This document shows, piece by piece, positions 9,159 through 18,800 of a DNA stretch of 64,000 bases. The position numbers and the translations under genes were made by a program. The stretch comes from Nostoc sp. FACHB-280. Lineage in GTDB: Bacteria > Cyanobacteriota > Cyanobacteriia > Cyanobacteriales > Nostocaceae. Under the pieces are notes generated by a model. It made no database searches, was not told the DNA's origin, and saw nothing but the letters and a program-made list of their open reading frames with translations. How positions within the stretch are numbered: position 1 is the first letter of the stretch; every line of letters begins with the position of its first letter. The stretch spans positions 180,010 to 244,009 of the forward strand of contig NZ_JACJSD010000005.1 of assembly GCF_014697615.1 (NCBI RefSeq), given 5' to 3'.

Positions 9159-9836
9159 ATGTACGTGCTAGTGGGTGGAGCAGGTTTAGTAGGGCTTTCT
9201 TTGGCTCAAAAATTGGTAGAACTAGGACATACGGTTGCTGTCATCGATATTGACCCGAATGCTTGCCGTTATGCCCGTGAACAAGTGGGAGCAATGGCGT
9301 TTGAAGGTAGTGCTGTAAGTACAGAAGTCTTGTTAGAAGCGGGAATTCGCAAAGCAGATGCTTTAGTCGCAGTCTTGAGAAGTGATGCTTTGAACTTGGC
9401 GATGGTGACTTTGGCTAAACATTATGGTGTTCCCCATATTTTGAGTCGGTTACGTCATGGTGATTTTGCAGAACCACTGCGTTTAGCAGGCGCAAACCAT
9501 GTTATCAGCACCGTTGAACTATCAGTTTCCACAATGGTCAATGCCATTGAATATCCTCAAGTAGAATCAATGATGCACTTTGAGCAGGGACAGATTGAAG
9601 TGTTAAAACTAGCGATTCCTAATAATTGTTATGTAGTGAATCGCAGTGTGGCTGAAATTGCTCAAGATGCTCGATTTCCGACTGGATCTTTGATTATTGG
9701 CTATCAACCTCATCCCCACGAAGATTTGATGATTCCGAATGGTAGTACAGTCCTTGAAGCAGGTTCGACTGTGTTGATTGTGACTAAGCCCGGTTCTTTA
9801 CATCAAGTCATTGATTTTATCGAAGGTTGCCAGTAG
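9159..9836 (+). CDS. TrkA/RCK domain NAD-binding protein (potassium transport regulator)
   Basis: The 225-residue protein begins with a Rossmann motif, MYVLVGGAGLVGLSLAQ, and a later acidic VIDIDPN that binds the nucleotide ribose; this is an RCK_N/TrkA-N domain. An RCK_C/TrkA-C domain with IPNGSTVLEAGSTVLIVTKPG ends it. RCK proteins sit on the inner face of potassium channels or Trk/Ktr transporters and gate them in response to NAD(H), ATP or ions. No membrane subunit is encoded next to it, so its partner must lie elsewhere. The DUF3124 lipoprotein gene follows by 5 bases and is probably cotranscribed. Confidence 0.88.
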   Translation: MYVLVGGAGLVGLSLAQKLVELGHTVAVIDIDPNACRYAREQVGAMAFEGSAVSTEVLLEAGIRKADALVAVLRSDALNLAMVTLAKHYGVPHILSRLRHGDFAEPLRLAGANHVISTVELSVSTMVNAIEYPQVESMMHFEQGQIEVLKLAIPNNCYVVNRSVAEIAQDARFPTGSLIIGYQPHPHEDLMIPNGSTVLEAGSTVLIVTKPGSLHQVIDFIEGCQ

Positions 9837-9841
9837 TTTTC

Positions 9842-10381
9842 ATGAAATTTTATTTACAGATTATTTTAGCGATCGCAGTTATTTTCCTCTCTGCTTGTCA
9901 AGCATCCGAAAATTCCCTAAATTCACAACCTAAACCAACTCCAATTAGTCAGACATACAAAATAGTGAATTTAGATCCGAATTTTAAAATCGCAATGGGT
10001 CAGACTATTTATGTTCCCATCTATTCCGAAATTTATCATCACAATCGCCAAGAAATTTTTAATTTAGCAGCTACACTCAGTATTCGGAATACAGATTTGG
10101 CTAATCCTATAATTATTACTTCTGTGCGCTATTATGATTCCACTGGTAAATTAATTGAGCCATATTTAGAAAAGCCAATCCAACTAGATGCCCTGGCTTC
10201 TACAGAATTTTTTGTAAATCGTAATGATAGCCGAGGCGGTGTCGGGGCAAATTTTATTGTTGAATGGGTATCATCAACAAAAATATCTGAGCCAATAGTT
10301 GAAGCCGTGATGATTGGCACTGACTTTCAGCAAGGTATTTCTTTTATTAGTCCTGGGAAAGTTATCAAAAATCAAAAGTAA
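9842..10381 (+). CDS. DUF3124 lipoprotein
   Basis: I start at the ATG at 9842, giving a lipoprotein signal with hydrophobic core YLQIILAIAVIFLSAC and a lipobox LSAC, so the mature protein is probably lipid-anchored on the periplasmic side. The body has the DUF3124 hallmarks GQTIYVPIYSEIYH, NLAATLSIRNTDLANPI and a C-terminal GANFIVEW. The function of the family is unknown to me. The start codon is 5 bases after the stop of the RCK gene, suggesting coupling with potassium or ion homeostasis; that is inference. Confidence 0.82.
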   Translation: MKFYLQIILAIAVIFLSACQASENSLNSQPKPTPISQTYKIVNLDPNFKIAMGQTIYVPIYSEIYHHNRQEIFNLAATLSIRNTDLANPIIITSVRYYDSTGKLIEPYLEKPIQLDALASTEFFVNRNDSRGGVGANFIVEWVSSTKISEPIVEAVMIGTDFQQGISFISPGKVIKNQK

Positions 10382-10409
10382 TGAGTGCTGAGTATAAAAT
10401 TCTTTCCTT

Positions 10410-10454
10410 CCACTCCTGCCTCCCTGCCTCCTGCCTCCTGCCTCCTGCCTTCTA
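10410..10454 (+). repeat. Tandem 7-base repeat (CCTCCTG type)
   Basis: Successive units of CTGCCTC/CTGCCTT make a short tandem repeat between two convergent genes. The same heptamers occur at 6019-6056, 14990-15004 and 36481-36524. Confidence 0.7.
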
Positions 10455-10460
10455 CCCTAT

Positions 10461-12014
10461 TTAATCATCATCAAGTTGCAGCAATTGTTCATCAATAGAT
10501 TGTATCCGTACCTGCACAATTTCCTCAGAAAGAATGCGCTTGCGTAATGCTTCATTCAGAACGCCCTTTTCTGCTAATAATAAACGACGACGAATAGCAT
10601 CTAATTTGCTTAAATCATGATTTTTAGCATCTGAATTATCAACACGGCGATTGTACAAATCTCTCAAAGATTTTTCCGCACCAGCCACCCTGACTTGATA
10701 AGCCGATCGCATTTCCTCGTAAACTGATTTTGGTAATACCCCAGACTTCAACAAACTATCTAATTCATCCTGGGCCGCTTTCCCTGTCATCAGTTGGGCT
10801 TGTAATTCTTCAACTTGTTGCTGAGTTGCGGAGAATTTTGATAATTTTAAGCGTTTGACTAACCAAGGCAAGCTTAAACCCTGTCCGACTAGCGACACCA
10901 GTACACTGCCAAAAACTAAGGCAATTAAAACATCTCTACCCGGTAAACCAATAGGTAAACTCAAAGCCAAAGCCATTGACAGTGAGCCTTTGATGTTACC
11001 TAAAAACAGTAAATGTTGCCAACGCAGAGGAATCGGGCGATCAAACCAACGAACGATCGCCAGTAGTGGATAAACTGTTAATATTCGTCCAGCTTGATAA
11101 GCTAAAACAGCTAGTAAAACAGCAGGTAAGGTTTTCCAGAAGGTGACTAAGTTGATTTCCAAACCAATCAACAGAAAAATAAAGGTATTCACCGTAAAAC
11201 TGGCATATTCCCAAAAACTCAGCAGAGTGATGCGATTGGAAGCCGAAGTATTGCGCGAAAGCCCCAGATTCCCGAAAATTAAGCCAGCGACAACCACCGC
11301 CACTGCACCTGACACGCCGAGAAATTGCCCTACCTGAAAAGTACCTAGTGCGATCGCAACCGTCAGTAACAGACTACTCAGAGGATCATCTAAACGGGCG
11401 AATACAGGTATGCTCAAATAGCCTAATACTAAACCAACAACGCAACCACCCAAAGAAATAAATAGCAGTTGTTGGATTCCTTCTAATAATGTGATTGAAC
11501 CTGTGGAATATACTTGCGAAATCAGGTTAAATGAAACTAACGCCGCCGCATCGTTGAATAAAGTTTCGCCTTCAACAATTGTAGATAGTCGGGAAGGAAC
11601 TGGTATTTCCTTAAACACCGCAATCATCGAAACGGTATCTGTGTTTGCCAGAATTACACCCACAAGTAAAGCGGGTATCCAAGCTAATCCCAGCCCTAGT
11701 TTTAATACTACAGCAATAATTCCACTAGAAATGACAGCCCCAGGTAAAGCTAACAGGGCAATAGGTTTAAAAGTACTGCGTAAACGACTAACATCTGTAT
11801 TGATCCCAGCTTCAAAAATCAGAATTGGCAAAAACAAATTCAAAACCAAAGCAGGATCTAAACCAATGCGATGGGATAATAGTTCAGTTATTGGCAAACC
11901 TGCCAGCACCAAACCCGTCACATAAGGAACGCGCAATCGACGGGATACTAAAGCTACACCAGTGGCAACTAGTAAGAGAATAATGGAAATTTTAACTAAT
12001 TCAGTAACATTCAC
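10461..12014 (-). CDS. Na+/H+ antiporter, CPA1/NhaP type
   Basis: The 517-residue protein has 11-13 hydrophobic segments up to about residue 390 and a charged cytoplasmic tail of about 125 residues with coiled-coil-like heptads (QQVEELQAQLMTG...). The ion-binding region is seen as VILANTDTVSMIAVF and the adjacent VEGETLFNDAAALVSF, close to the canonical TDP and EGES.LND motifs of the CPA1 family. It should exchange cytoplasmic Na+ (or Li+/K+) for protons at the plasma or thylakoid membrane, for salt and pH control. It is convergent with the RCK/DUF3124 pair. Confidence 0.9.
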   Translation of the reverse strand: MNVTELVKISIILLLVATGVALVSRRLRVPYVTGLVLAGLPITELLSHRIGLDPALVLNLFLPILIFEAGINTDVSRLRSTFKPIALLALPGAVISSGIIAVVLKLGLGLAWIPALLVGVILANTDTVSMIAVFKEIPVPSRLSTIVEGETLFNDAAALVSFNLISQVYSTGSITLLEGIQQLLFISLGGCVVGLVLGYLSIPVFARLDDPLSSLLLTVAIALGTFQVGQFLGVSGAVAVVVAGLIFGNLGLSRNTSASNRITLLSFWEYASFTVNTFIFLLIGLEINLVTFWKTLPAVLLAVLAYQAGRILTVYPLLAIVRWFDRPIPLRWQHLLFLGNIKGSLSMALALSLPIGLPGRDVLIALVFGSVLVSLVGQGLSLPWLVKRLKLSKFSATQQQVEELQAQLMTGKAAQDELDSLLKSGVLPKSVYEEMRSAYQVRVAGAEKSLRDLYNRRVDNSDAKNHDLSKLDAIRRRLLLAEKGVLNEALRKRILSEEIVQVRIQSIDEQLLQLDDD

Positions 12015-12586
12015 TGTGAATAGCGCAGTCCTGTTTGATGATATGTGAACAACACAGACAAGGGAGACTAGGAGGACAAGGTAGACAAGGAAGCGAGATG
12101 TTTGTAAGTCATTTAGAATTGCTATATAGCAGTCCTAAATCATTGGTGAAATTTCTTTTCTTTTCCTTCCTCTTCTTCTTTGTGTCCTACCCTGCGGGAA
12201 GCCGCTATCGCGTCTATGCGTCCTTTGTGGTACCCTACCCTTCGGGAACGCCTGACGGCGAACGGGAAGCCGCTTCGCGTCTACGTTAAAAAGAATACTT
12301 TTTCACGACTCAGATAGAATTGCTATGGTGCTGAGGATCTATGGGAATTTCATTGATAAAAATCGCAAAAATTGAATATAACTGTCAACTAACTTCAGAT
12401 AGAGAAGTGAATCATCATATATCGCAACTTCTCTCTTACCCTCTAATTCTCCGCGTCTCTGCGTGAGCAATAAATTTCAAATCTAAAATTAACAATTAAA
12501 ACCTTGGAGATTTTTCCATCATAGGTGAGAGTCATAACTGGAGAAATATTTGCCACAATCTCTCCTGAACGTAGAAATAATTACCT
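12015..12586. other. Gene-free region with GC-rich palindromic repeats
   Basis: A possible 84-codon frame at 12035-12289 is mostly repeat and is not believed. The region is the divergent promoter space of the antiporter and the amylase. Confidence 0.45.
12186..12287. repeat. Palindromic interspersed repeat, two units
   Basis: Two copies of a unit reading CTGCGGGAAGCCGCTATCGCG and TTCGGGAACGCCTGACGGCG...GGGAAGCCGCTTCGCGTCTA occur within 100 bases. The GAAGCCGCTTCGCGTC core is self-complementary. It is related to the palindromes at 8944-9085. Confidence 0.55.
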
Positions 12587-14044
12587 ATGGAAATTCAAAC
12601 ACCAGACTGGGTTAAGCACGCTGTATTCTACCAAATTTTTCCAGACCGTTTTGCCAGAAGCAAACAGCCACGGAAACGATTGTTACACGAAGCCCGTTGG
12701 GAAGACTGGGAAGCAATGCCGACATTACAAGGTTATAAAGGCGGTGATTTGTGGGGCATTCTTGAGGAATTAGACTACATCCAAGGTTTAGGAATTGACG
12801 CGATTTATTTCACTCCCATTTTTCAATCTGCGAGTAATCACCGTTACCATACCCATGATTATTACCAAGTTGATCCTTTGTTGGGAGGAAATGAAGCTTT
12901 TAAAGAATTACTAGAAGCTGCTCATCAACGGAATATAAAAGTGGTTTTGGATGGAGTGTTTAATCATTCCAGTCGTGGGTTTTTCTTTTTCCATGATGTT
13001 TTAGAAAATGGCCCTTATTCGCCTTGGGTGAATTGGTTTAAAGTTCACGGTTGGCCACTGTCTGCTTACAACGGTGATTTTCCGGCTAATTATGAAGGTT
13101 GGGCAGATAATCGGGCTTTGCCAGTGTTTAACCACGACAACCCGGAAGTTAGGGAATATATTATGGAAATTGCCGAATATTGGATTAAATTTGGTATTGA
13201 TGGCTGGCGGTTGGATGTACCATTTGAAGTTAAATCTCCTGGTTTTTGGCAAGAATTTCGAGAGCGAGTCAAAGCCATTAACCCCGAAGCTTATATTGTG
13301 GGGGAAGTGTGGGGAGATTCCAGTCAGTGGTTAGATGGGACGCAATTTGATGGTGTAATGAATTATTTATTTGCTGGGCCGACAATTGCTTTTACCGCAG
13401 GCGATCGCGTAGTCTTAGAACAAGTCCAAAGCCGCGATTATCAACCTTATCCACCTTTATTTGCGACGGAATACGCCACTAAAATCCAAGAACTATTGCA
13501 ACTATATCCTTGGGAAATTCAGCTAACGCAACTCAACTTACTGGCTAGTCACGATACCGCACGTTTAATGACTATTGCTGGTGGCGATAAAGCCAGCATC
13601 GAATTATCAACTCTACTGTTACTTACTTTTCCTGGTGCGCCCAGTATCTATTATGGCGATGAAGTGGGTTTGCCAGGTGCAATAGATCCCGACTCCCGAC
13701 GTGGCTTTCCTTTAGAAGCTAATTGGGATCAAGAAATTCTCCAAACACACCGCCAATTAATTGAAATTCGCCATACTTACCCAGCTTTGCGAACAGGCGA
13801 CTATCAAGTTCTCTATGCCCAAGGAACACTATACGTTTTTGCCCGCACTTTAGGCACAGAAGAACTAATCATTGCTGTGAATGCTGGTACAGCATCAGTC
13901 AAAGCCAACATAGATATTACTAGTTTGCAAACTCAACCCAGCAAGCTTTTATTCGGCTATGCAGAATTTGAGTGGAATAACGCAGGAGAAACTAAACAAC
14001 TTTCTCTCAGCGTTCCTCCCCGTCAAGGTTGTATTTTGGCTTAA
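12587..14044 (+). CDS. GH13 alpha-amylase family glycoside hydrolase
   Basis: The 485-residue enzyme has the four conserved GH13 regions: DGVFNHSS (residues 122-129), GWRLDVP with nucleophile Asp210, GEVWGD with acid/base Glu240, and SHDTAR with the third catalytic Asp323. The start WVKHAVFYQIFPDRFA and the motif RYHTHDYYQVDPLLGG resemble cyclomaltodextrinase/neopullulanase-type enzymes, though the N-terminal CBM34 domain usual in that group is missing. No signal peptide is present, so it probably acts on cytoplasmic maltodextrins or glycogen fragments. The exact specificity is not decided by sequence inspection. Confidence 0.93.
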   Translation: MEIQTPDWVKHAVFYQIFPDRFARSKQPRKRLLHEARWEDWEAMPTLQGYKGGDLWGILEELDYIQGLGIDAIYFTPIFQSASNHRYHTHDYYQVDPLLGGNEAFKELLEAAHQRNIKVVLDGVFNHSSRGFFFFHDVLENGPYSPWVNWFKVHGWPLSAYNGDFPANYEGWADNRALPVFNHDNPEVREYIMEIAEYWIKFGIDGWRLDVPFEVKSPGFWQEFRERVKAINPEAYIVGEVWGDSSQWLDGTQFDGVMNYLFAGPTIAFTAGDRVVLEQVQSRDYQPYPPLFATEYATKIQELLQLYPWEIQLTQLNLLASHDTARLMTIAGGDKASIELSTLLLLTFPGAPSIYYGDEVGLPGAIDPDSRRGFPLEANWDQEILQTHRQLIEIRHTYPALRTGDYQVLYAQGTLYVFARTLGTEELIIAVNAGTASVKANIDITSLQTQPSKLLFGYAEFEWNNAGETKQLSLSVPPRQGCILA

Positions 14045-14096
14045 ATACAGGAAAAATTAGGCATAAAAACGCAAAATCAAGAATTTAGGCAAAAAT

Positions 14097-14145
14097 GTAG
14101 GGGTGTATGTATCAATACCCTTACACCCCTATACCCATTTTTCAC
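14097..14145. repeat. C-rich dispersed repeat, copy A
   Basis: GGGGTGTATGTATCAATACCC followed by TTACACCCCTATACCC is partly self-complementary. A near copy lies at 45135-45200 and looser ones at 25065-25150 and 43582-43628. It sits between convergent genes and may also act as a transcript end. Confidence 0.5.
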
Positions 14146-14180
14146 AAATAATTTTGGTGCGTATTCTCAGACAAAGCCTT

Positions 14181-14819
14181 TTATGTTCCTGGACGAGAGC
14201 GGAGATGATCTGGTATATGATGGCGATCGCCTAATATTTCTAACAATGGCCCGTTAACATCAAATTTCACCATACTTACCGACGCGACCAAAATATTCAC
14301 CCGATAGCGATAGCGTCCCAAATCAATTCCCAGTAAACTGCAAAGCAAAATCCGAATTGTGGCTTTATGAGAAACTACTAATACATTTCCTGCGGGATGC
14401 TTTTCTTGAATTTCCGCAATTACAGGCATAGAACGGTTAGCAATATCTACCGCCGTTTCTCCACCTTTGGGTGCATTCCAAGCGGGTTCTGTCAGCCATT
14501 TTACATAGTTTTCACTATACTTCTCTTGAGCAAAAGATTTACTCTTAGCTTCCCATTCGCCGTAACTACCTTCTCTCAATCCATCACGCAACTGCATATC
14601 CATACCAGTAGCATCACAAAATGGTTTGGCAGTTGCAATTGTGCGCTTCATCGGGCTAACATAAACCGCTTCCCACTTCAATTTTTGATAAACATCGGCA
14701 AAACTTTCTGCCATCTGTATTCCTTCTTTTGTCAATTCGGCATCAGTTTCACCACAGAAATTACCACTTTGACTAAAAGTAGTTTCGCCATGTCGGAGTA
14801 AATATAAATTGAGGGTCAT
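14181..14819 (-). CDS. Histidine phosphatase family protein (phosphoglycerate mutase-like)
   Basis: The N-terminus LYLLRHGETTFSQSGNFCG carries the RHG signature whose His is transiently phosphorylated. YVSPMKRTIATAKPF supplies the second Arg, REGSYGEWE the Glu, and VLVVSHKATIRILLC the second catalytic His. At 212 residues it is of branch-1 length. Relatives include cofactor-dependent phosphoglycerate mutases, alpha-ribazole phosphatase and broad sugar-phosphate phosphatases; the C-terminus IPDHLRSRPGT is typical of cyanobacterial members. It is convergent with the amylase gene, and the substrate is not predictable here. Confidence 0.88.
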   Translation of the reverse strand: MTLNLYLLRHGETTFSQSGNFCGETDAELTKEGIQMAESFADVYQKLKWEAVYVSPMKRTIATAKPFCDATGMDMQLRDGLREGSYGEWEAKSKSFAQEKYSENYVKWLTEPAWNAPKGGETAVDIANRSMPVIAEIQEKHPAGNVLVVSHKATIRILLCSLLGIDLGRYRYRVNILVASVSMVKFDVNGPLLEILGDRHHIPDHLRSRPGT

Positions 14820-15007
14820 AATTTATATTGCAATTGAGATAAAGGAGTTTGTGTAAACATAAAATACCATCAATCTCGCAATCGAGTATGTAATACCAGG
14901 ACAAAGTAATCAACCAAAAAAGTCAATCAAAGACAATCTTGTATCCCAAATATAAAATCCAACATCCAACACGGTATCAGATTTTTATCTCCTGCCTCCT
15001 GCTGTAT

Positions 15008-15340
15008 CTACTCGTATCTATGTTTTTTAGATTTAATCACTTCAATTACATCATCATGACGTTGCCCTTCGATAATGTCATTTAAGTGAATTTTGCCGTC
15101 AATATATTGCAAATGAATCCGCCATCCGGATAATTTATCGATATCGGCGCGGTAGATTGCTTGTTTAATACCTTTGACTTTCCGTAGTCTGGTTTTGGGA
15201 AAATTTCGAGTTCTGTGACATTCATTATCTTCTAATTCTGCTAAGGCTTGTAAAAAATCAATTTTTAACTCATCTGGCAAGATTTTCATAGCTTCATAAA
15301 TTACACCATGCTCATCAAAAAGTGGTTTAATCTGTGGCAT
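15008..15340 (-). CDS. RelE/ParE-like small protein
   Basis: The 110-residue protein has the ordering of a RelE/ParE-fold toxin: N-terminal helices (EAMKILPDELKIDFLQALAEL), a basic strand (RNFPKTRLRKVKGIKQAIYRADID), a strand WRIHLQYIDGKIHLNDIIEG and a basic tail HDDVIEVIKSKKHRYE that would match the catalytic end of RelE toxins. Its start ATG shares one base with the stop of the upstream gene (TAATG at 15338-15342), so the two are translationally coupled. A classical antitoxin is missing. Toxin activity is a guess from fold-like features only. Confidence 0.5.
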   Translation of the reverse strand: MPQIKPLFDEHGVIYEAMKILPDELKIDFLQALAELEDNECHRTRNFPKTRLRKVKGIKQAIYRADIDKLSGWRIHLQYIDGKIHLNDIIEGQRHDDVIEVIKSKKHRYE

Positions 15341-15726
15341 TAGCTAGAGTGAACCTCAATTTCTTGATTCTGCATACTAAAATCTTGGTAGAGATACTCA
15401 GCTACGGAATTGTATGCTTGAGTAGCATCTTCTGTACTGACGACTCTAAATAAGGTGATGACTGTTGTATCAAAAATTGGGTCATCATCTATGGTAAGGA
15501 TGATTCTGATCTCTTTATCAATTATTAAGGCATAAAGAGAAGAATCATACTCAGTATTAAATTTAATATTTTTTAGTTTAAATGCTTGATTTTCTAGTAA
15601 ATTTCTATTTTTAGAAATTAAGTCAACATACCGATTTAATTTTTTAACAATTTTAAATTTTTCTCTATTATTAAATTTTTCCAAGTCTTTTTCAAATTCT
15701 TTAGTTGATTCAATGAGTATTTCCAT
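15340..15726 (-). CDS. RelE-like protein, first gene of an overlapping pair
   Basis: The 128-residue product begins MEILIESTKEFEKDLEKF, a typical first strand and helix of RelE-like proteins, continues with basic helices, and has the strands SSLYALIIDKEIRIILTIDDDP and TVITLFRVVSTEDATQAYNSV. Base composition is noticeably A/T-rich compared with the flanking genes, which fits recent acquisition. It overlaps the next gene by one base. Together they could be an atypical toxin-antitoxin pair in which one partner has lost activity and neutralises the other; this is inference. I see no antitoxin-type DNA-binding domain. Confidence 0.5.
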   Translation of the reverse strand: MEILIESTKEFEKDLEKFNNREKFKIVKKLNRYVDLISKNRNLLENQAFKLKNIKFNTEYDSSLYALIIDKEIRIILTIDDDPIFDTTVITLFRVVSTEDATQAYNSVAEYLYQDFSMQNQEIEVHSS

Positions 15727-15865
15727 TTATTAATGCTTGAATCAGAATACGAAACTGAGTTTAATATAGCTGATAATTATAGATAATTGAAGTGTTATTG
15801 GTAGCGGTTGTAAATAGCGTAAAGCAGAATACATAAACTTTAGAGGCTAAATATGTTTGGTTAAC

Positions 15866-18800
15866 TTAAGATTTGCGGGCGAGTTCGGAGACGGTTTCTA
15901 CTAATTTATCTAAATCAAGTGGCTTAGAAATGTGGTATTGAAAACCGACAGATAAAGAACGCTGTTGGTCTTCTTTTCTGGCATAGGCGGAAAGAGCGAT
16001 CGCACCTATCTTGCCGCCTTTGTCTGCTGGTAAAGAGCGAATCTGTTGGATGAGTGTATAGCCATCCATATCGGGCATTCCAATATCACTGATTAAGACA
16101 TCGGGTTGAAACGACTCCAGGGAAGCTAAAACTTCTGCCGCACGGGTAACAGCTAATATCTCTGCACCGTATTGTGCTAACACAGCTGTGACTAATTCCC
16201 GTGCATCTGGTTCATCATCCACAATTAAGACTTTAATTCCGGTTAAATCTAGTTCTGGTATTGATAATTCATCAGGTTGACTCGGCCGTAACTCCGTAGC
16301 TAACAAGGGCAATTTAACGGTAAATGTTGCACCTTGTCCTTCACCTGGGCTATCGGCTTGAATTGTACCGCCGTGGGCTTCCACCAAATACCGCACAATG
16401 GCTAACCCCAACCCCAGCCCACCATATTTACGAGTTGTTGAAGCATCTTCTTGGCAAAATGATTCAAAAATATAGGGCAGAAAATCGGGTTTAATGCCTT
16501 TACCTGTATCGCTGATGGTAATTTGTGCTTGATGATCAACGCGCTGTAATTGCACATCTACTCGTCCACCAGCTGGGGTAAATTTAATGGCATTCGATAG
16601 CAGATTCCAGAAAATTTGTTGTAATCGCGCCGAATCACCTGATACTTGACCAATTTGGGGCAGAGTGGAATGTAACAGAATTGACTTGGCGACGGCGGCT
16701 GTTCTGACTGTATCCAGTGCGGCTTCTAAGACAAATACTAAATTTATGGGAGTCTCATCTATGTTGAGTTTGCCCCGCAAAATCTTTGCTACATCTAGCA
16801 AATCATCAATTAATTGACACTGTAATTTAGCGTTACGTTCAATGGTGGCTAAAGCTTCGGTGGTTTTCGTGGCATCAAATTTACGGGTTTGCATCAGTTT
16901 TGCCCAACCCAAAATCGGGTTGAGGGGCGATCGCAATTCGTGAGAGAGAATCGCTAAAAATTCATCTTTGATGCGGTTAGCGCGTTCGGCTTCGGCTCTG
17001 GCTAATTGCTCTTTTTCTAACAGCAAACTACGTTCTTCTTCGGCTTGCTTTTGTTCAGTGATGTCAGTATTTGTGCCGAACCAACGCAATATTTGACCCT
17101 GCTGATCACGGATGGGAATAGCACGGGACAAAAACCAACGATACTCCCCATCATTTCTCCGCAGGGGAAAGGTATCTTCCCAGGCTTCACCTGTGGTTAA
17201 ACAGTGGCGGAAGTGTTGGATTACCCGATTTAAATGATCAGGATGGTGGACTTTTTGCCAGCCCCATCCCTGCATTTCTTCTAGGGTTGTACCTGTGTAA
17301 TCAAACCAGCGTTGATTGTACCAAAATATCCAGCCGTTTGCGTCCGCCATCCAGGCAAATTGCGACATATTATCAGCCAGGGTGCGGAAGCGTTCTTCAC
17401 TTTCACGCAATGCCTGTGTAGTTTTCGTTTGCTCAATTAATGGCCAGATACGTACTACAGTTTCTTGCAACAAAGCAACGTCATCGCCACTCCAAACTCG
17501 CGGATTTGGTGAGGAAACAGTTAAGACTGCAACTAACTGCCCCTGATAAATACAAGGAACGCAAACAATTGCTTGAATTTGAAAACCAGCGTAATTTTGA
17601 GCAAAAGCAGTTGTCCGAGAATCTTTAGTGATATCATGCACAACTAAAGCTTGATTGGTAGCAAATATAGCTTGCATTTCTGAGTTGGCAAAATTTGAAA
17701 TTGTTTGAGTTCTCGGAAAATCCTCATAATTGCGAGACCAGATTTGCTCTAAAGTATAAAGATTTTGTGGCAAATCAACTCTACCCAAGGTGCATCGGTT
17801 GACATTAAGGTAATGCCCCAAGCTGCTGACTGTTTCCCACATCATTGCTTGAGCATCTTGGAGATGGCGCAGGCGCAAATCTAGTTGGTTAAGAAACTGC
17901 TTGTTAAGTTCGCGCTGTTTCCGGGCGGTGATGTCTTCAGCAATACCTGTAAAGCGATAAATTTCACCTGTTTCATCTTTTAACCCAAAGCAGCGGTCTC
18001 TGACCCAGCGAATGCTGCCATTTGGTAAGATGATGCGGTATTCTTCATCGAATTGATTGGCGATCGCTTTTTCTTGAAAAGCCCTAGCAACAGATTCTTT
18101 GTCTTCTGGATGAATTAAATTAACCCAGTTACTTTGATTAGTATATAAATTCTGGGCTTTCAATCCCCATAAACGTTCATAGGCAGGGCTGACATAGCTG
18201 ATGCGATCTTCTAAAACTTCCCTAATCCAGAAAACGGCATCAATATTTTCGGCAAGTTGACGAAACTTTAGCTCACTGTCTCGTAAAGCTTCGGCTGATT
18301 TTTTGCGTTCTGTGATGTCTATATCCAGTCCCGTCATCCGCAGAGGTTGACCTTTCTGGTCGTAAAACACTTTACCTTGGCTCAATGCCCAGCGAATCTT
18401 GCCATTGGGGTGAACTACCCGAAATTCAATCTCATAGTTTTCGCCTTTGGTAATGACATGATTTACAGTTTTGAGGATGCGATCGCGATCGTCAGGATGC
18501 ACTTGCTCAAGAAACATCTCAAAAGAGCCGTCAAACTCTCCTGGTTGCAGCCCAAATAAAGGTTCTAAGTTATCCGACCAGGAAATCAGTCCCGTCTGGA
18601 TGTTCCAATCCCAGGTACCAATCCGAGCCGCTAATAGTGTCGTATGTAGCCGTTCCTTACTTTCTCGTAATTCTGCTTCTATGCGTTTGCGTTCAATTAG
18701 TTCATGTTGTGTTTGTTGATAAAGTTCTGCTTGTCGCAGAGCAATACCTAGTGCGGCGGCTAATTCTTGGAGCAAATCGATTTCTAAAGGTTGCCATTGG

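Noticed and set aside
12035..12289. 84-codon frame upstream of the amylase
   Set aside because: Most of it is GC-rich palindromic repeat and low-complexity Phe/Ser sequence; no ribosome binding site or family feature.
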